Shown here one piece after another: positions 8,305 to 18,995 of a stretch of DNA of 64,000 bases. The notes beneath the pieces were generated by a model. That model saw only the letters and a program-made list of their open reading frames with translations, ran no database searches and was not told the origin of the DNA. Every line of letters begins with the position of its first letter. Position 1 is the first letter of the stretch. The position numbers were made by a program, and so were the translations under genes. The DNA comes from Nocardioides halotolerans DSM 19273. Its GTDB lineage: Bacteria > Actinomycetota > Actinomycetes > Propionibacteriales > Nocardioidaceae. Location: NCBI RefSeq assembly GCF_000422805.1, contig NZ_KE383922.1:35274-99273 (forward strand), given 5' to 3'.

Positions 8305-8577
8305 GTGGCGATCCCGCAGGGTCACAAGGCCTCGCCCTGGCCGTTCGTGGCCATGATCGGCATGGCCGGCTGCTTCTTCGTCTACGCCGCCAGCGGGCTG
8401 CTCGCCCCGTGGTACGGCGTGGTGCTGCTGCTGGTGATCTGGGTGGTGCTGTTCGTGGTCACCACCCGCTGGTGGACCCCGCACCCGAAGCGGACGCTGC
8501 TGCTGCCGCTGGTCGCGATCGTCGTGTGGTTCGGCGTGATCACTGCCGGTGAGGTGCTCTTCGACTGGACGGCGTGA
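8305..8577 (+). CDS. Small three-helix membrane protein
   Basis: A 90-residue protein starting at GTG, one base after the previous TGA. Three hydrophobic helices are visible: PFVAMIGMAGCFFVYAASGL, VVLLLVIWVVLFVVTT and LLPLVAIVVWFGVITAGEVL. The loop between helices 2 and 3 is basic (RWWTPHPKR), placing it in the cytoplasm. No family recognised. It closes the three-gene small-protein unit. Confidence 0.7.
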   Translation: MAIPQGHKASPWPFVAMIGMAGCFFVYAASGLLAPWYGVVLLLVIWVVLFVVTTRWWTPHPKRTLLLPLVAIVVWFGVITAGEVLFDWTA

Positions 8578-8580
8578 GCC

Positions 8581-9750
8581 TCACCGAGGGCTGACGCGCA
8601 GGATCACGTCGCGCCGTCCGCCGTTGTCGGTGGTGACGAGCAGGTCGCCGTTCTCGGCGCTGGTGACCTGACGGATCCGGCCGTAGTGGCGCAGCACCCG
8701 CGGCGCGCGCACCCGCTTCAGCTTCCCCGGGTCGTCGAAGGTCAGGAACAGCACCCGGCTGGCCTTGAGGCACGCCACCGCGAGCGCGCCGTCGAGGGCG
8801 CCCCACTTGGCGCCGTCCACGAACCCGCCGCCGGAGGTCGCGAGCGTCGGGTTGCCGGAGCGCCAGCGGGCCCTGACCTGCTTGCCGGGCAGCGACTGGT
8901 CGGTCATCGGGACGGACTCGTTGTAGCCCGGCACCGGGTTGTAGCCGTAGTCACCGCCGTTGACGAGCAGGTTGACCTCGTCGTCGCGGAACGTGCCCTG
9001 CTCGATGCTCCAGAGCGTGCCGTCGGCGCGCTCCGCGACGCCCTGGACGTTGCGGTGGCCGTAGGTGTGCACGTAGCGCCGAGGGCCGCTCTCCGCCGCG
9101 AACGGGTTCTCCGGCCACGGCGCCCCGGTGAACCTGTCGAGCCGCAGCGTCTTGCCGCCGAGCGAGTCGAGGTCCTCGGGGTTGGTGCCCTGGGCGGCGT
9201 CACCGGTGCCGACGAGCAGCGACCCGTCGCTCGTCACGAGCAGCCGGCACCCGCCGTGCCGCCCGCTGCTGGTCGGGAAGCCGCCGACCAGCACCTTGTC
9301 CATCCTCGCCTTGCGCAGCCGCTTGTCGAGCGTCCAGGCGGTGACGTGCACGTCGTGGCCGCCGTTGCCGGTGAAGCCGCCCTGGCAGACGTAGATGCGG
9401 TGGTTGGTCCTGAAGTCAGGATCGACCTCGAGCCCCAGCAGGCCGGTCTCGCCCGAGACCCAGACCGAACGCCGCGGGAACGCGACCCGGCGTACCTTGC
9501 CGCGCTTGAAGACCGACAGCGTGGCCCGGTCGCGCTGGGTGAAGATCAAGGCCCCGCCCGGCAGCGTCTTCACGTCCCACGGGTGGTCGAGGTGCCGGAC
9601 GACGGTGGTGACCTTGAGCTTGGGCAGGGGCTTGCGCTCGGCGCGCTCGACCGGTGCCGGCTCTGCCTCCGCCGCCGGCGGGCCAGCCGCGGCTACCGGA
9701 GTTGCCGGAGCGAGCAGGACCAGGACGACTGCGAGCAGCACCGAGCGCAT
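8581..9750 (-). CDS. Secreted PQQ-dependent sugar dehydrogenase-like protein
   Basis: A 389-residue protein with a signal peptide (MRSVLLAVVLVLLAPATPVAAA), then a six-bladed beta-propeller of the glucose/sorbosone dehydrogenase (GSDH) family. Typical landmarks are HLDHPWDVKTLPGG, ETGLLGLEVDPDF, GKTLRLDRFTG and GHRNVQG. Members oxidise sugars or aldoses with pyrroloquinoline quinone in the periplasm or outside the cell, although many actinobacterial members are uncharacterised. The ATG at 9750 puts the signal peptide at the N terminus; an in-frame upstream ATG would add 18 residues in front of it. Confidence 0.87.
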   Translation of the reverse strand: MRSVLLAVVLVLLAPATPVAAAGPPAAEAEPAPVERAERKPLPKLKVTTVVRHLDHPWDVKTLPGGALIFTQRDRATLSVFKRGKVRRVAFPRRSVWVSGETGLLGLEVDPDFRTNHRIYVCQGGFTGNGGHDVHVTAWTLDKRLRKARMDKVLVGGFPTSSGRHGGCRLLVTSDGSLLVGTGDAAQGTNPEDLDSLGGKTLRLDRFTGAPWPENPFAAESGPRRYVHTYGHRNVQGVAERADGTLWSIEQGTFRDDEVNLLVNGGDYGYNPVPGYNESVPMTDQSLPGKQVRARWRSGNPTLATSGGGFVDGAKWGALDGALAVACLKASRVLFLTFDDPGKLKRVRAPRVLRHYGRIRQVTSAENGDLLVTTDNGGRRDVILRVSPR

Positions 9751-9917
9751 GCCCGCGACCGTACTCCGACGGGTTGCGAAGTGCCGTCGACCAGACAGTG
9801 ACACATCCGTGCTCTATGTGTCCCCGAAGTCTGCACAGTCGAGAACATCGAGGTCGGCATCCACAGGGACGCGTGAGCGACCGAACGACGGACCCACATC
9901 CGGGCAGGGTTCCGGAC

Positions 9918-10895
9918 GTGACCATCCCGGACATCCTGCTCGCGCAAGACGGCGTCATCTCTCGACGGCAGGTCCTCGAGGCCGGCGACCGTCCGTGCGA
10001 CATCAGACGACGCTTGCGACGTCGCGAGTGGAAACCAGTTCATCCAGGGGTCTACGTCAACCACACAGGGCCGCCGACATGGAACCAGCTGGCCTGGGCG
10101 GCCGTGCTGTTCTACTGGCCCGCGGCCCTCGAGGGAGCGTCGGCGCTGCACGCCCACAACGTGCGTGGTTACGAACCTCGGCGCGGGGCGCCCATCCGCG
10201 TATGCGTCGACCGGACTCGCACGATCAGGAGGCGTGTGGGGATCACCGTCTACCAGGTGGCCCGTGCTGAGTCTCAGTGCAACATGGTGCTCTCACCGCC
10301 TCGCCAATCGGTCGAGCATGCTCTCCTGAGCGTCGCGTCGCGCAAGAAGAGGCTGGACTCCTGCGTCGCGACGGTCGCGGATGCCGTGCAGGACGGCCGC
10401 ACGACGGCGAAGCGGTTGAGGTCGGCCCTCGCCGATCGACCCAAGCTCAGGCACCGGGCTCTCCTCCGACAGCTCTTGGGAGACGTCGACGAAGGTGTGC
10501 GCTCGGTCCTCGAGTACCGCTACAAGAAGTACGTCGAGCACGCCCACGGGCTACCGCGTGCCGAGCGACAGCAGCCATGGGTCCTGGGCGGCAAGAAGAA
10601 GTATCCCGATGTCGAGTACGAGGACCAGAACGTGCTGGTGCATCTCGACGGTCGCGTCGGCCACGCCGACTCGCTCGACAGGTGGTCAGACTTCGAGGCG
10701 GATCTCGCCGGGGCCATCGATCGCATTGTCAGCGTGCGCATCGGATGGGGACAGGTCCTGGACCCGTGTCGCCTTGCCGCGGCGGTCGGCGCACTGCTGC
10801 ACCAGCGGGGTTGGACCGGCCGACCGTTCCCGTGTTCGCCGATGTGCACCGCATTTGAGACACCTGACGACTCAGATGTGGCACAAAGCGATTGA
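9918..10895 (+). CDS. AbiEi-like winged-helix plus DUF559-like nuclease-fold protein
   Basis: A 325-residue protein. The N terminus (TIPDILLAQDGVISRRQVLE, then IRRRLRRREWKPVHPGVYV) is the winged helix found in AbiEi-type antitoxins. The C-terminal 100 residues (KYPDVEYEDQNVLVHLDG, then DRWSDFEADL) resemble the DUF559/very-short-patch-repair endonuclease-like fold. This two-domain layout is common in actinobacteria and its role is unproven. No partner toxin gene adjoins it. I chose the GTG at 9918 because IPDILL is the usual start of the domain; a GTG at 9873 is the alternative. Codon use is less GC-biased than its neighbours, hinting at transfer. Confidence 0.75.
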   Translation: MTIPDILLAQDGVISRRQVLEAGDRPCDIRRRLRRREWKPVHPGVYVNHTGPPTWNQLAWAAVLFYWPAALEGASALHAHNVRGYEPRRGAPIRVCVDRTRTIRRRVGITVYQVARAESQCNMVLSPPRQSVEHALLSVASRKKRLDSCVATVADAVQDGRTTAKRLRSALADRPKLRHRALLRQLLGDVDEGVRSVLEYRYKKYVEHAHGLPRAERQQPWVLGGKKKYPDVEYEDQNVLVHLDGRVGHADSLDRWSDFEADLAGAIDRIVSVRIGWGQVLDPCRLAAAVGALLHQRGWTGRPFPCSPMCTAFETPDDSDVAQSD

Positions 10896-10923
10896 GTCGC
10901 GCGGGGGGCGCGTGCGATTCAGG

Positions 10924-10971
10924 GACTGCACCACAACAGAGCCACCCTGCGCCCCCATTTGTGGTGCAGTC
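10924..10971. terminator. Bidirectional stem-loop between convergent genes
   Basis: Perfect 13-bp inverted repeat GACTGCACCACAA (10924-10936) / TTGTGGTGCAGTC (10959-10971) around a 22-base loop. It lies between the convergent ends of the AbiEi/DUF559-like gene and the response-regulator gene. No T-run follows on either side, so it may act as a Rho-assisted terminator or a 3'-end stabiliser. Confidence 0.6.
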
Positions 10972-10982
10972 GGAGGGACGAC

Positions 10983-11591
10983 TCAGAGCCAGCCGTACCC
11001 GTCAGCGGTGATGACGGCCTCGGTGCGGTTCGCCGCACCGGTCTTGCCGATCGCCGAGGACAGGTGGTTGCGCACGGTGCCCTCCGACAGGAACAGCTTG
11101 CGCGCGATGGTCGCGACCGACGAGCCGTCGCGCGCGGCGCGCAGCACCTCGGTCTCCCGCTGGGTCAGCGGTGACTCGCCGGCGACGAGCGAGTCGGTGG
11201 CCAGGGCGGGGTCGACCACGCGGAGGCCGGCGTGCACGCGGCGTACGGCGTCGGCCAGCTGGGCGGCGGGTGTGTCCTTCACGACGAACCCGGCCGCGCC
11301 GGCCTGAAGAGCCCGCCTCAGGTAGCCCGGCCGGCCGAACGTCGTCACGATGAGCACCTTCGTGGACGGCGAGACGCGACGCACCTCCGCCGTCGCCGCG
11401 ATCCCGTCGAGACCCGGCATCTCCACGTCGAGCAGCGCCACGTCGGGGTGGTGCTCGAGGACGGCCGGTACGACGGCGTCGCCGGCCCCGACCTCGGTCA
11501 CCACCTCGAGGTCGGACTCGAGGTTGAGCAGCGCGGCCAGCGCACCGCGGACCAGTGCCTGGTCGTCGGCGAGCAGCAGCCGGATCGTCAT
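10983..11591 (-). CDS. NarL/LuxR-family response regulator (DesR-like)
   Basis: A 202-residue regulator. The receiver domain (residues 1-120) has acidic residues D9-D10, phospho-acceptor D55 (ALLDVEMPG) and the conserved Lys near residue 105 (FVVKDTPA). The C-terminal LuxR helix-turn-helix (LTQRETEVLRAARDGSSVAT, then LSEGTVRNHLSSAIGKTG) binds DNA. Its ATG overlaps the kinase stop (ATGA). It is the last gene of the ABC exporter-kinase-regulator operon, an arrangement like Bacillus desKR or yvfTU, and probably activates the operon in response to membrane or drug stress. Confidence 0.92.
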   Translation of the reverse strand: MTIRLLLADDQALVRGALAALLNLESDLEVVTEVGAGDAVVPAVLEHHPDVALLDVEMPGLDGIAATAEVRRVSPSTKVLIVTTFGRPGYLRRALQAGAAGFVVKDTPAAQLADAVRRVHAGLRVVDPALATDSLVAGESPLTQRETEVLRAARDGSSVATIARKLFLSEGTVRNHLSSAIGKTGAANRTEAVITADGYGWL

Positions 11592-12730
11592 GGCCGGACG
11601 ACCGAGAGGGAGAACCCGGGGGAGAGGTCGCGCGTGACGACCGAGGCGCCCACCTCGGCGGCCCGCTCGCGCAGCCCCGCCAGCCCGGAGCCGCCCTGCT
11701 CGGGCGACGCCGTGGCGGACCCGTCGTCGCGGACCTCAGCGCTGGTCGGCGTCAGCACGACCTCGCAGCGCCGGGCGCCGGAGTGCCGGATCACGTTGGT
11801 GACGCCCTCCCGCACGGTCCAGGCGAACAGCTCGCGCAGCTCGGTCGGGACGTCGTCGGTCGAGTTGGGCAGCTCGGCCTCGATCTCGGCGGCGCGCAGC
11901 GCGACCCGGGCGCGCACCAGCTCGCCGGGCAGGGTGATGTCGCGGTAGCCCTCGACCGCACGGCGTACGTCGTGCAGCGCGTCGCGGCTGAGCCGCTCGA
12001 GGTCGGCGAGCTCGGTGCGAGCACGGTCGAGGTCGACGTCGAGGAGCTTCTGCGCGAGCTCGGCCTTCACGGTGATGACGGTCAGCGAGTGACCGAGGAT
12101 GTCGTGGAGGTCGCGGGCGAAGCGGGTGCGCTCGTTGTCGACGGCGAGTCGGGCATTCTCGAGCTGTGCGTTGACGAGGTCGATGTTGCGGGTCATCACG
12201 GCCCGCATGCCGAAGACGGCCACGGAGGCGGCCATGATGCCGAACGCCGTGCCGACCTGGCTGCCCCAGTCCTCCCGGGCGCCGAGGGCGATGGTTCCCA
12301 CGACCAGGCCCACCGCGATGGGGGCGGCCACCCGGAACGGGAAGACCATCACGCACGCGACGCTGACGTAGACCACGCACGCCAGCCCGGGCTCGCCCAC
12401 GCTGGCGATGGTCACGGCGGCGAGGCCCACCAGCACGCCGAGGTAGGGCAACGACCAGCTCAGGGGCGGGGTGTCGACCAGGCGCTGCCGGTCGGCCCGG
12501 GCCCTGACCCACAGCGACATGTAGGCGCCGGCGAACGCCAGCGTGCTCGCGATGCCCAGGAGGCCGCGTGCCTCGTCGCGGTGCTGCCAGCCCTCGAGCA
12601 GCGGGTTGAGGAGGAAGAACAGCCAGATGGCTGCGAACAGCGGACCCATCCGGCCCGTCGAGCCGGGGGTCGACACCCCCGGCACCGGCGTGACCGGCTC
12701 GGTCTTGCTCACAGGCATCAAGGTAGTCAC
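11588..12730 (-). CDS. Sensor histidine kinase (HisKA_3 family, DesK-like)
   Basis: A 380-residue kinase with about five hydrophobic helices in the first 165 residues (MGPLFAAIWLFFLLNPLLEG, SLPYLGVLVGLAAVTIASV and others). A HisKA_3 dimerisation region (ARDLHDILGHSLTVITVKAE) carries the phospho-acceptor His, and a HATPase_c domain follows (REGVTNVIRHSGARRCEV, SGLAGLRERAAEVGA). The GTG at 12730 overlaps the permease TGA as GTGA and so suits coupled translation; an ATG four codons later is also possible. It presumably phosphorylates the regulator at 10983. Confidence 0.9.
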   Translation of the reverse strand: MTTLMPVSKTEPVTPVPGVSTPGSTGRMGPLFAAIWLFFLLNPLLEGWQHRDEARGLLGIASTLAFAGAYMSLWVRARADRQRLVDTPPLSWSLPYLGVLVGLAAVTIASVGEPGLACVVYVSVACVMVFPFRVAAPIAVGLVVGTIALGAREDWGSQVGTAFGIMAASVAVFGMRAVMTRNIDLVNAQLENARLAVDNERTRFARDLHDILGHSLTVITVKAELAQKLLDVDLDRARTELADLERLSRDALHDVRRAVEGYRDITLPGELVRARVALRAAEIEAELPNSTDDVPTELRELFAWTVREGVTNVIRHSGARRCEVVLTPTSAEVRDDGSATASPEQGGSGLAGLRERAAEVGASVVTRDLSPGFSLSVVRP

Positions 12731-13512
12731 ACGCGGGCGGTGTCCTTGCTCATCCGCCACGCCGCGCCGAGGACGAAGACGGCGAGCCACCCGACGGCGT
12801 TGACCACGGCGTACCACGGCAGCTCCCCGGTCAGCGGGGCGCGCGTGACCTCGGCGACCCCGAACATGGGCGTCCACTGCGCGACGTGCCAGATCAGGCT
12901 GCTGTGGTCGTCGATCGGGATGAACACGTCGCCGAGGAACGACATCAGCGCCAGGCCGGGACCGAGGACCTGCATGGCGTTCTCGCCGGGCACGAGGTAG
13001 CCGACGAAGACCCCGAGCGCCGCGAAGACGAGCGTGCAGAGGATCGCGAGCACGGCGCACGCGAGCCACCTCCCGGCGGGCATGTCGGGCTTGCCCTGGA
13101 CGAGCCCCGCGACGTTCACGACCAGCACGGCGATCGCGCCCATCACGAGCGCGACCATGGCCTTGATGCCGATGTAGACGACCGGGCTGAGCGGGGTCAG
13201 CCGCAGCTGCCGCGACCAGCCCATCGCGCGTTCCATGGCGACCATGGCGCCGGCCGCCGCGGCGGTCAGCGCAGCGCCGTACAGCGCCATCGACACCAGG
13301 ATGTACGCCGCGGCGTTGCCGTGGCCGACGTCGTCGTTCCACCCCTTGACGCCGCCGAAGGCGAAGAACAGCCCGGCGGGGAGGACCAGGGTGAAGATGA
13401 TGGTGCGGCGATTGCGCAGCATCCGCTTGATCTCGATGCGCAGGATCGTCGCGTTGAGGCCGCCGTACGGCGGGACCTTGCGCGTGGTCGGGTCGACGGT
13501 GGCGGTGCTCAT
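12727..13512 (-). CDS. ABC-2 type transporter permease
   Basis: A 261-residue permease with six predicted membrane helices, the first after a short cytoplasmic N terminus (RNRRTIIFTLVLPAGLFFAF). The ABC-2 pattern shows in LTPLSPVVYIGIKAMVALVM and in AVLAILCTLVFAALGVFVGY. Its ATG overlaps the ATPase stop by four bases. With the ATPase at 13509 it forms a two-component exporter; substrates of such pairs are usually antibiotics, peptides or lipids, and this one cannot be assigned. Confidence 0.9.
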   Translation of the reverse strand: MSTATVDPTTRKVPPYGGLNATILRIEIKRMLRNRRTIIFTLVLPAGLFFAFGGVKGWNDDVGHGNAAAYILVSMALYGAALTAAAAGAMVAMERAMGWSRQLRLTPLSPVVYIGIKAMVALVMGAIAVLVVNVAGLVQGKPDMPAGRWLACAVLAILCTLVFAALGVFVGYLVPGENAMQVLGPGLALMSFLGDVFIPIDDHSSLIWHVAQWTPMFGVAEVTRAPLTGELPWYAVVNAVGWLAVFVLGAAWRMSKDTARV

Positions 13513-14441
13513 CGGTGGTCTCCCTCGTGGGTCAGGCTCAGGAACGCGTCCTCGAGGCCCTTCGACGTGATCTCCAGGTCGCGGGCGTCGGTCTCGGTCA
13601 GCAGGTAGCGCGCGACGGCGTCGCTGTCCTTGGTGTGGACCAGCACGGTCTCGCCGCGGACCTCGATCGCGTCGACGCCGCCGATGGCCGCGATCCGGTC
13701 GGTGTCGGCGTTCGCGAGCGTCGCCCGGACCGACCTGCCCGCCGCCAGCGCGCGGATCTCGGAGCCGCTGCCGTCGGCGACGATCCGGCCGTTGCTGATG
13801 AGCACGATCCGGTCGGCGTACTGGTCGGCCTCCTCGAGGTAGTGCGTCGCGAACAGCACCGTGCGGCCCTGCTGCGCGTCGCGGCGGATCGCCGACCAGA
13901 ACGTCCGCCGTCCCTCGACGTCCATGCCGGTCGTGGGCTCGTCGAGGAGCAGCAGCGCGGGGTCGGGCAGCAGCGCCATCGCGAACCGCAGCCGCTGCTG
14001 CTCACCGCCGGAGCACTTGGCGACCTTGCGGTCGGCGATGCCGGTGATGCCGGCGTTCGCGAGCACCTCGTCGACGGGCTTGGTGTCGGCGAACAGGCTG
14101 GCGGTGTACTCCACCGTCTCCCGCACGCTCAGGTCCTTGATCAGGCCGCCGGTCTGCATCACGGCGCTGACCAGGCCGCGAGCGATCGCCTGCCGCGGCT
14201 CGAGACCCAGCACGCGCACGTCGCCGGTCGTCGGCCGTGACAGCCCGAGCACCATGTCGATCGTCGTCGTCTTGCCGGCGCCGTTCGGCCCGAGGAAGGC
14301 GACGACCTCGCCCTGCTGGAGCTCGAGGTCGATGCCGCGCACGGCCTTGACGTCACCGAACGACTTGGTCACCCCCGAGAGCGACACCGCGGGAACGGCG
14401 GCCGGTCGTGCGCCGGTCTCGACGAGCTGGGTCTGAGTCAT
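13509..14441 (-). CDS. ABC transporter ATP-binding protein (DrrA-like)
   Basis: A 310-residue ATPase: Walker A GPNGAGKTT near residue 53, Q-loop MQTGGLIKDL, signature CSGGEQQRLRFAMALL, Walker B LLLLDEPTTGMD and switch His in FATHYLEEA. The C-terminal extension of about 80 residues is typical of DrrA-like subunits. The Ser-Gly-Gly-Glu signature replaces the usual Ser-Gly-Gly-Gln, an accepted variant. It is the first gene of the operon that continues with permease, kinase and regulator; the palindromes at 14486-14512 lie in its promoter region. Confidence 0.93.
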   Translation of the reverse strand: MTQTQLVETGARPAAVPAVSLSGVTKSFGDVKAVRGIDLELQQGEVVAFLGPNGAGKTTTIDMVLGLSRPTTGDVRVLGLEPRQAIARGLVSAVMQTGGLIKDLSVRETVEYTASLFADTKPVDEVLANAGITGIADRKVAKCSGGEQQRLRFAMALLPDPALLLLDEPTTGMDVEGRRTFWSAIRRDAQQGRTVLFATHYLEEADQYADRIVLISNGRIVADGSGSEIRALAAGRSVRATLANADTDRIAAIGGVDAIEVRGETVLVHTKDSDAVARYLLTETDARDLEITSKGLEDAFLSLTHEGDHR

Positions 14442-14485
14442 GCCTCCAGCGTCGTGGCGTCGGCCGTTCGGTGCTTCCGCTCACC

Positions 14486-14512
14486 GTCACGAACTGGTCG
14501 TGACATCTGTCA
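14486..14512. promoter_or_regulatory. Overlapping palindromes, candidate operator of the ABC-two-component operon
   Basis: GTCACGA-N5-TCGTGAC (14486-14504), a 7-bp-arm palindrome, overlaps TGACA-N2-TGTCA (14501-14512). Both lie 45-71 bases upstream of the ATPase ATG at 14441. NarL/LuxR regulators often bind such dyads, so the site may be the target of the operon's own response regulator. This is inferred from position and symmetry only. Confidence 0.5.
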
Positions 14513-14542
14513 TGCCCCAGGTTCAGTGGTGCCTGCCCGCAC

Positions 14543-14613
14543 GAAACTGGCGCTGACCGCATGGAGTTCCTTACGGTCAGCGGCAGTTTCACCGGGTACC
14601 CGGTGAAACTGCC
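14543..14613. repeat. Composite hairpins downstream of panB
   Basis: Two structures share bases. Hairpin I pairs 14543-14559 with 14574-14590 (17-bp arms, one G-G mismatch, 14-base loop). Hairpin II is a perfect 32-bp palindrome at 14582-14613, beginning on the base before the panB stop codon region. Because 14582-14590 belongs to both, the two cannot form together in one RNA. GAAACTG/CAGTTTC occurs three times. The element separates panB from the ABC operon on the same strand and may be a terminator or attenuator. Confidence 0.6.
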
Positions 14614-15483
14614 TCAGAACGTGTGCTCGGGCCCCGGGAACGTCCCGGCCCGCACGTCGTCGGCGTACGCCTTGGCCGCCTCGAGCAGCACGCCGTGCAC
14701 GTCGGCGTACTGCTTCACGAACTTCGCCATCCGGCCGGTGCGCAGGCCGAAGGCGTCCTGCCAGACCAGCACCTGGCCGTCGGTCTCGTTGCCGGCGCCG
14801 ATGCCGATCGTGGGGATGCGCAGCTTGCGGGTGACCTCGCCGGCGACGTCGCCGGGGACCATCTCCATCACGACGGCGAAGGCACCGGCGTCCTGGACGG
14901 CCTCGGCGTCGGCGAGCACACGGGCCGAGGTCTCGCCGCGGCCCTGCACGCGGTAGCCGCCCAGCGCGTGCTCGGACTGCGGGGTGAAGCCGATGTGCGC
15001 CATGACCGGGATGCCGCCCCGGGTGAGGCGCTCGATCTGGGGCGCCATCTCGACGCCTCCCTCGAGCTTCACGCAGTGCGCGCCGCCCTCCTTCATGAAC
15101 CGCACGGCGGTGAGGTAGGCCTGCTCGGGCGAGGCCTGGTAGGAGCCGAAGGGCAGGTCGCCGACGACCAGCGCGCGGCGCACCGACCGCGATACCGCCC
15201 GGGTGAGCGGGATCAGCTCGTCGACGGTCACCGGCAGGGACGTCTCGTTGCCGTAGACGTTGTTGGAGGCGCTGTCGCCGACCAGCAGCACGTCGATCCC
15301 GGCCTCGTCGAACGTTTGTGCGGCGTACTGCTCGTAGGCCGTGAGCATCGTGAACTTCTCGCCGCGCTCCTTCATCTCCCGGAGGTGGTGCGTGCGCACC
15401 TTCGCCGGACCCGACCTGGGGGCCGGCGCGGGGGCGTCGGCCTTGGCCGGACCGGTGCCGTAGGGGGCGGTCTCCTCGCTCAT
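14614..15483 (-). CDS. panB: 3-methyl-2-oxobutanoate hydroxymethyltransferase
   Basis: PanB makes ketopantoate from 2-oxoisovalerate and 5,10-methylene-tetrahydrofolate, the first committed step of pantothenate and coenzyme A synthesis. The 289-residue protein shows the family path clearly: [40 protein letters not shown] (Mg-binding Asp), [21 protein letters not shown] and [20 protein letters not shown] chose the ATG at 15483, preceded by GGGAG; an upstream in-frame ATG at 15528 has no ribosome-binding site. The N-terminal 35 residues are Pro/Ala-rich and poorly ordered, as in other actinobacteria. No other pan gene is nearby. Confidence 0.96.
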   Translation of the reverse strand: MSEETAPYGTGPAKADAPAPAPRSGPAKVRTHHLREMKERGEKFTMLTAYEQYAAQTFDEAGIDVLLVGDSASNNVYGNETSLPVTVDELIPLTRAVSRSVRRALVVGDLPFGSYQASPEQAYLTAVRFMKEGGAHCVKLEGGVEMAPQIERLTRGGIPVMAHIGFTPQSEHALGGYRVQGRGETSARVLADAEAVQDAGAFAVVMEMVPGDVAGEVTRKLRIPTIGIGAGNETDGQVLVWQDAFGLRTGRMAKFVKQYADVHGVLLEAAKAYADDVRAGTFPGPEHTF

Positions 15484-15581
15484 CGTCGAGCTCCCATCGT
15501 CGTCTCGCGGCTCCCGAGTGGAGTCCACGGACTACTGAAGAGGCTAGCGACGTACGCGCCGGTAGCGGGCTGTGTTTGTCG

Positions 15582-16277
15582 TCACGCGTACGTCGCCACC
15601 ACCGCGAGGTGGTCGCTGGCGGTCCGCACCGTCACCACGTCGCTCGGCGCCGTCGGCCCGTGCACGTCGTCGACCCGCCGGGCGGGCCCGAGGGTGCCGC
15701 CCGCGTCCGGACGCGCGTCCCAGGCCGAGACCAGCCCGGGGATCCGGAAGCCGTGGAAGTTCGAGTCGCCGCAGGCGTACGTCGCGAGCCCCGCCGCCAG
15801 CGACTCGTCGACGAGCCGGAGCAGCGCGGCCGTCTCCAGCTGGTGCCGTGCGACGAGGCGGGGCCGGTCGGCGCGGAAGGCGTGGTCGGGGCCCTGCACC
15901 TGCGAGGCGAGGTGGAAGGCGATGAGCGAGACGAGGGTGCCGTCCACGAAGTCGCGCTGCACGGTGAGCCCGGCGCGCCGTGGCGGCTCCAGCCCCAGCA
16001 GCCGCCCGGAGCGGTCGGCCCGGCCCGGCGGGCTGAGTCGCCCGCTCCCGCGCACGACCCGCTCGAACCGGGTGCGTCGCGCCCCGGTCGCACAGCCGCC
16101 GAGCGCCGGTTGGTGCCACGCGTAGTCGCGGAAGCCCCGCAGCAGCCCGGCCCGCCACGGGTGCCACTCCTGGAGCGCCACCAGGTCGGGCTCGTGGTCG
16201 AGCACCGCCGCGACCGCCGCCCGGGCGTCGCGCCGGCCGAGGGTCCCGAGGACGTTGGCGGTCGCGACGACGAGCAC
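15582..16277 (-). CDS. Endonuclease/exonuclease/phosphatase family protein
   Basis: A 231-residue protein of the EEP metal-dependent hydrolase superfamily. Motifs in order: ATANVLG (N-terminal strand), VALQEWHPW (catalytic Glu), LIAFHLASQ, CGDSNFHG (Asp and Asn) and the C-terminal SDHLAVVA (Asp-His). No signal peptide is seen, so it probably acts in the cytoplasm; DNA, RNA or phosphoester substrates are all possible. The GTG start directly follows the TGA of the VOC gene, so the two form an operon. Confidence 0.82.
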   Translation of the reverse strand: MLVVATANVLGTLGRRDARAAVAAVLDHEPDLVALQEWHPWRAGLLRGFRDYAWHQPALGGCATGARRTRFERVVRGSGRLSPPGRADRSGRLLGLEPPRRAGLTVQRDFVDGTLVSLIAFHLASQVQGPDHAFRADRPRLVARHQLETAALLRLVDESLAAGLATYACGDSNFHGFRIPGLVSAWDARPDAGGTLGPARRVDDVHGPTAPSDVVTVRTASDHLAVVATYA

Positions 16278-16790
16278 TCAGCCAGTCTGACGTGCACCGG
16301 CGGCGTCGGCCGCGGCCTCGAGCTCGCTGACCACGATCTTGCGCATCCGCAGCATCGCCTCGGTGGCGGCGGTGGCGCGGGCCGGGTCGGGGTCTCCCAT
16401 AAGCTCGTAGAGGCGTCGCGGCACGATCTGCCACGACAGCCCGAACCGGTCGCGGAGCCAGCCGCACACCGACTCCTCGCCGCCGTCGGCGGTCAGGGCG
16501 CTCCAGTAGTGGTCGACCTCGGCCTGGTCGGCGCAGGTCACCGAGAACGACACCGTCTCGGTGAAGCCGGCGTGCTCGGGCCCGCCGTTGATGCCCCGGA
16601 AGGTCAGCCCGTCGAGCGTGAACTCGCCCGCCATGACCGTGCCCGGCTCGCCCGGGCCCGCAACGGTGTAGCGGGCCAGGTGGCCGACCCGCGAGTTGGG
16701 GAAGACCGCGGTGTAGAACTCCGCGGCCTCCTCGAGCTCGTGGTCGAACCAGAGACAGGGGCTGATGGCGGTGCCGGCGGCGAGAGTCAT
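16278..16790 (-). CDS. VOC family protein (PhnB-like glyoxalase fold)
   Basis: A 170-residue protein with the PhnB/3-demethylubiquinone methyltransferase-like VOC pattern: SPCLWFDHELEEAAEFYTAV, a GEFTLDGLTFRGINGGP strand, VSFSVTCADQAEVDHYWSAL, and CGWLRDRFGLSWQIVPRRL near the C terminus. A helical tail ends the protein. Such proteins are often annotated as glyoxalase or bleomycin-resistance-like, but the reaction of this subgroup is not known. It is co-transcribed with the EEP hydrolase gene. Confidence 0.85.
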   Translation of the reverse strand: MTLAAGTAISPCLWFDHELEEAAEFYTAVFPNSRVGHLARYTVAGPGEPGTVMAGEFTLDGLTFRGINGGPEHAGFTETVSFSVTCADQAEVDHYWSALTADGGEESVCGWLRDRFGLSWQIVPRRLYELMGDPDPARATAATEAMLRMRKIVVSELEAAADAAGARQTG

Positions 16791-16854
16791 GCGAGGTCAG
16801 ACCGCGCGGCGTACGCCGACTCATCGCCAGCAGGGGTGGCGCCGCTCCTTTCCC

Positions 16855-16860
16855 TAGACT
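16855..16860 (+). promoter_or_regulatory. Leaderless -10 box of nadE
   Basis: TAGACT, six bases before the GTG at 16867. The spacing places the transcription start at or next to the GTG, so the mRNA is predicted to lack a 5' leader. Confidence 0.65.
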
Positions 16861-16866
16861 CGAACC

Positions 16867-18900
<2,034 letters not shown>

Positions 18901-18995
18901 GGCCCGCGCAGGCCCGGCGCAGCAACGGCTCTGGGCTACCCAAACTGGGGGACGCCGGTTGCCCGCCGCGCCGCGACTCGTCATGGTGGATGCCA

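Noticed and set aside
9918..10895. AbiE-type toxin-antitoxin system
   Set aside because: Only the AbiEi-like winged helix is present, fused to a DUF559-like domain; there is no adjacent AbiEii nucleotidyltransferase toxin.
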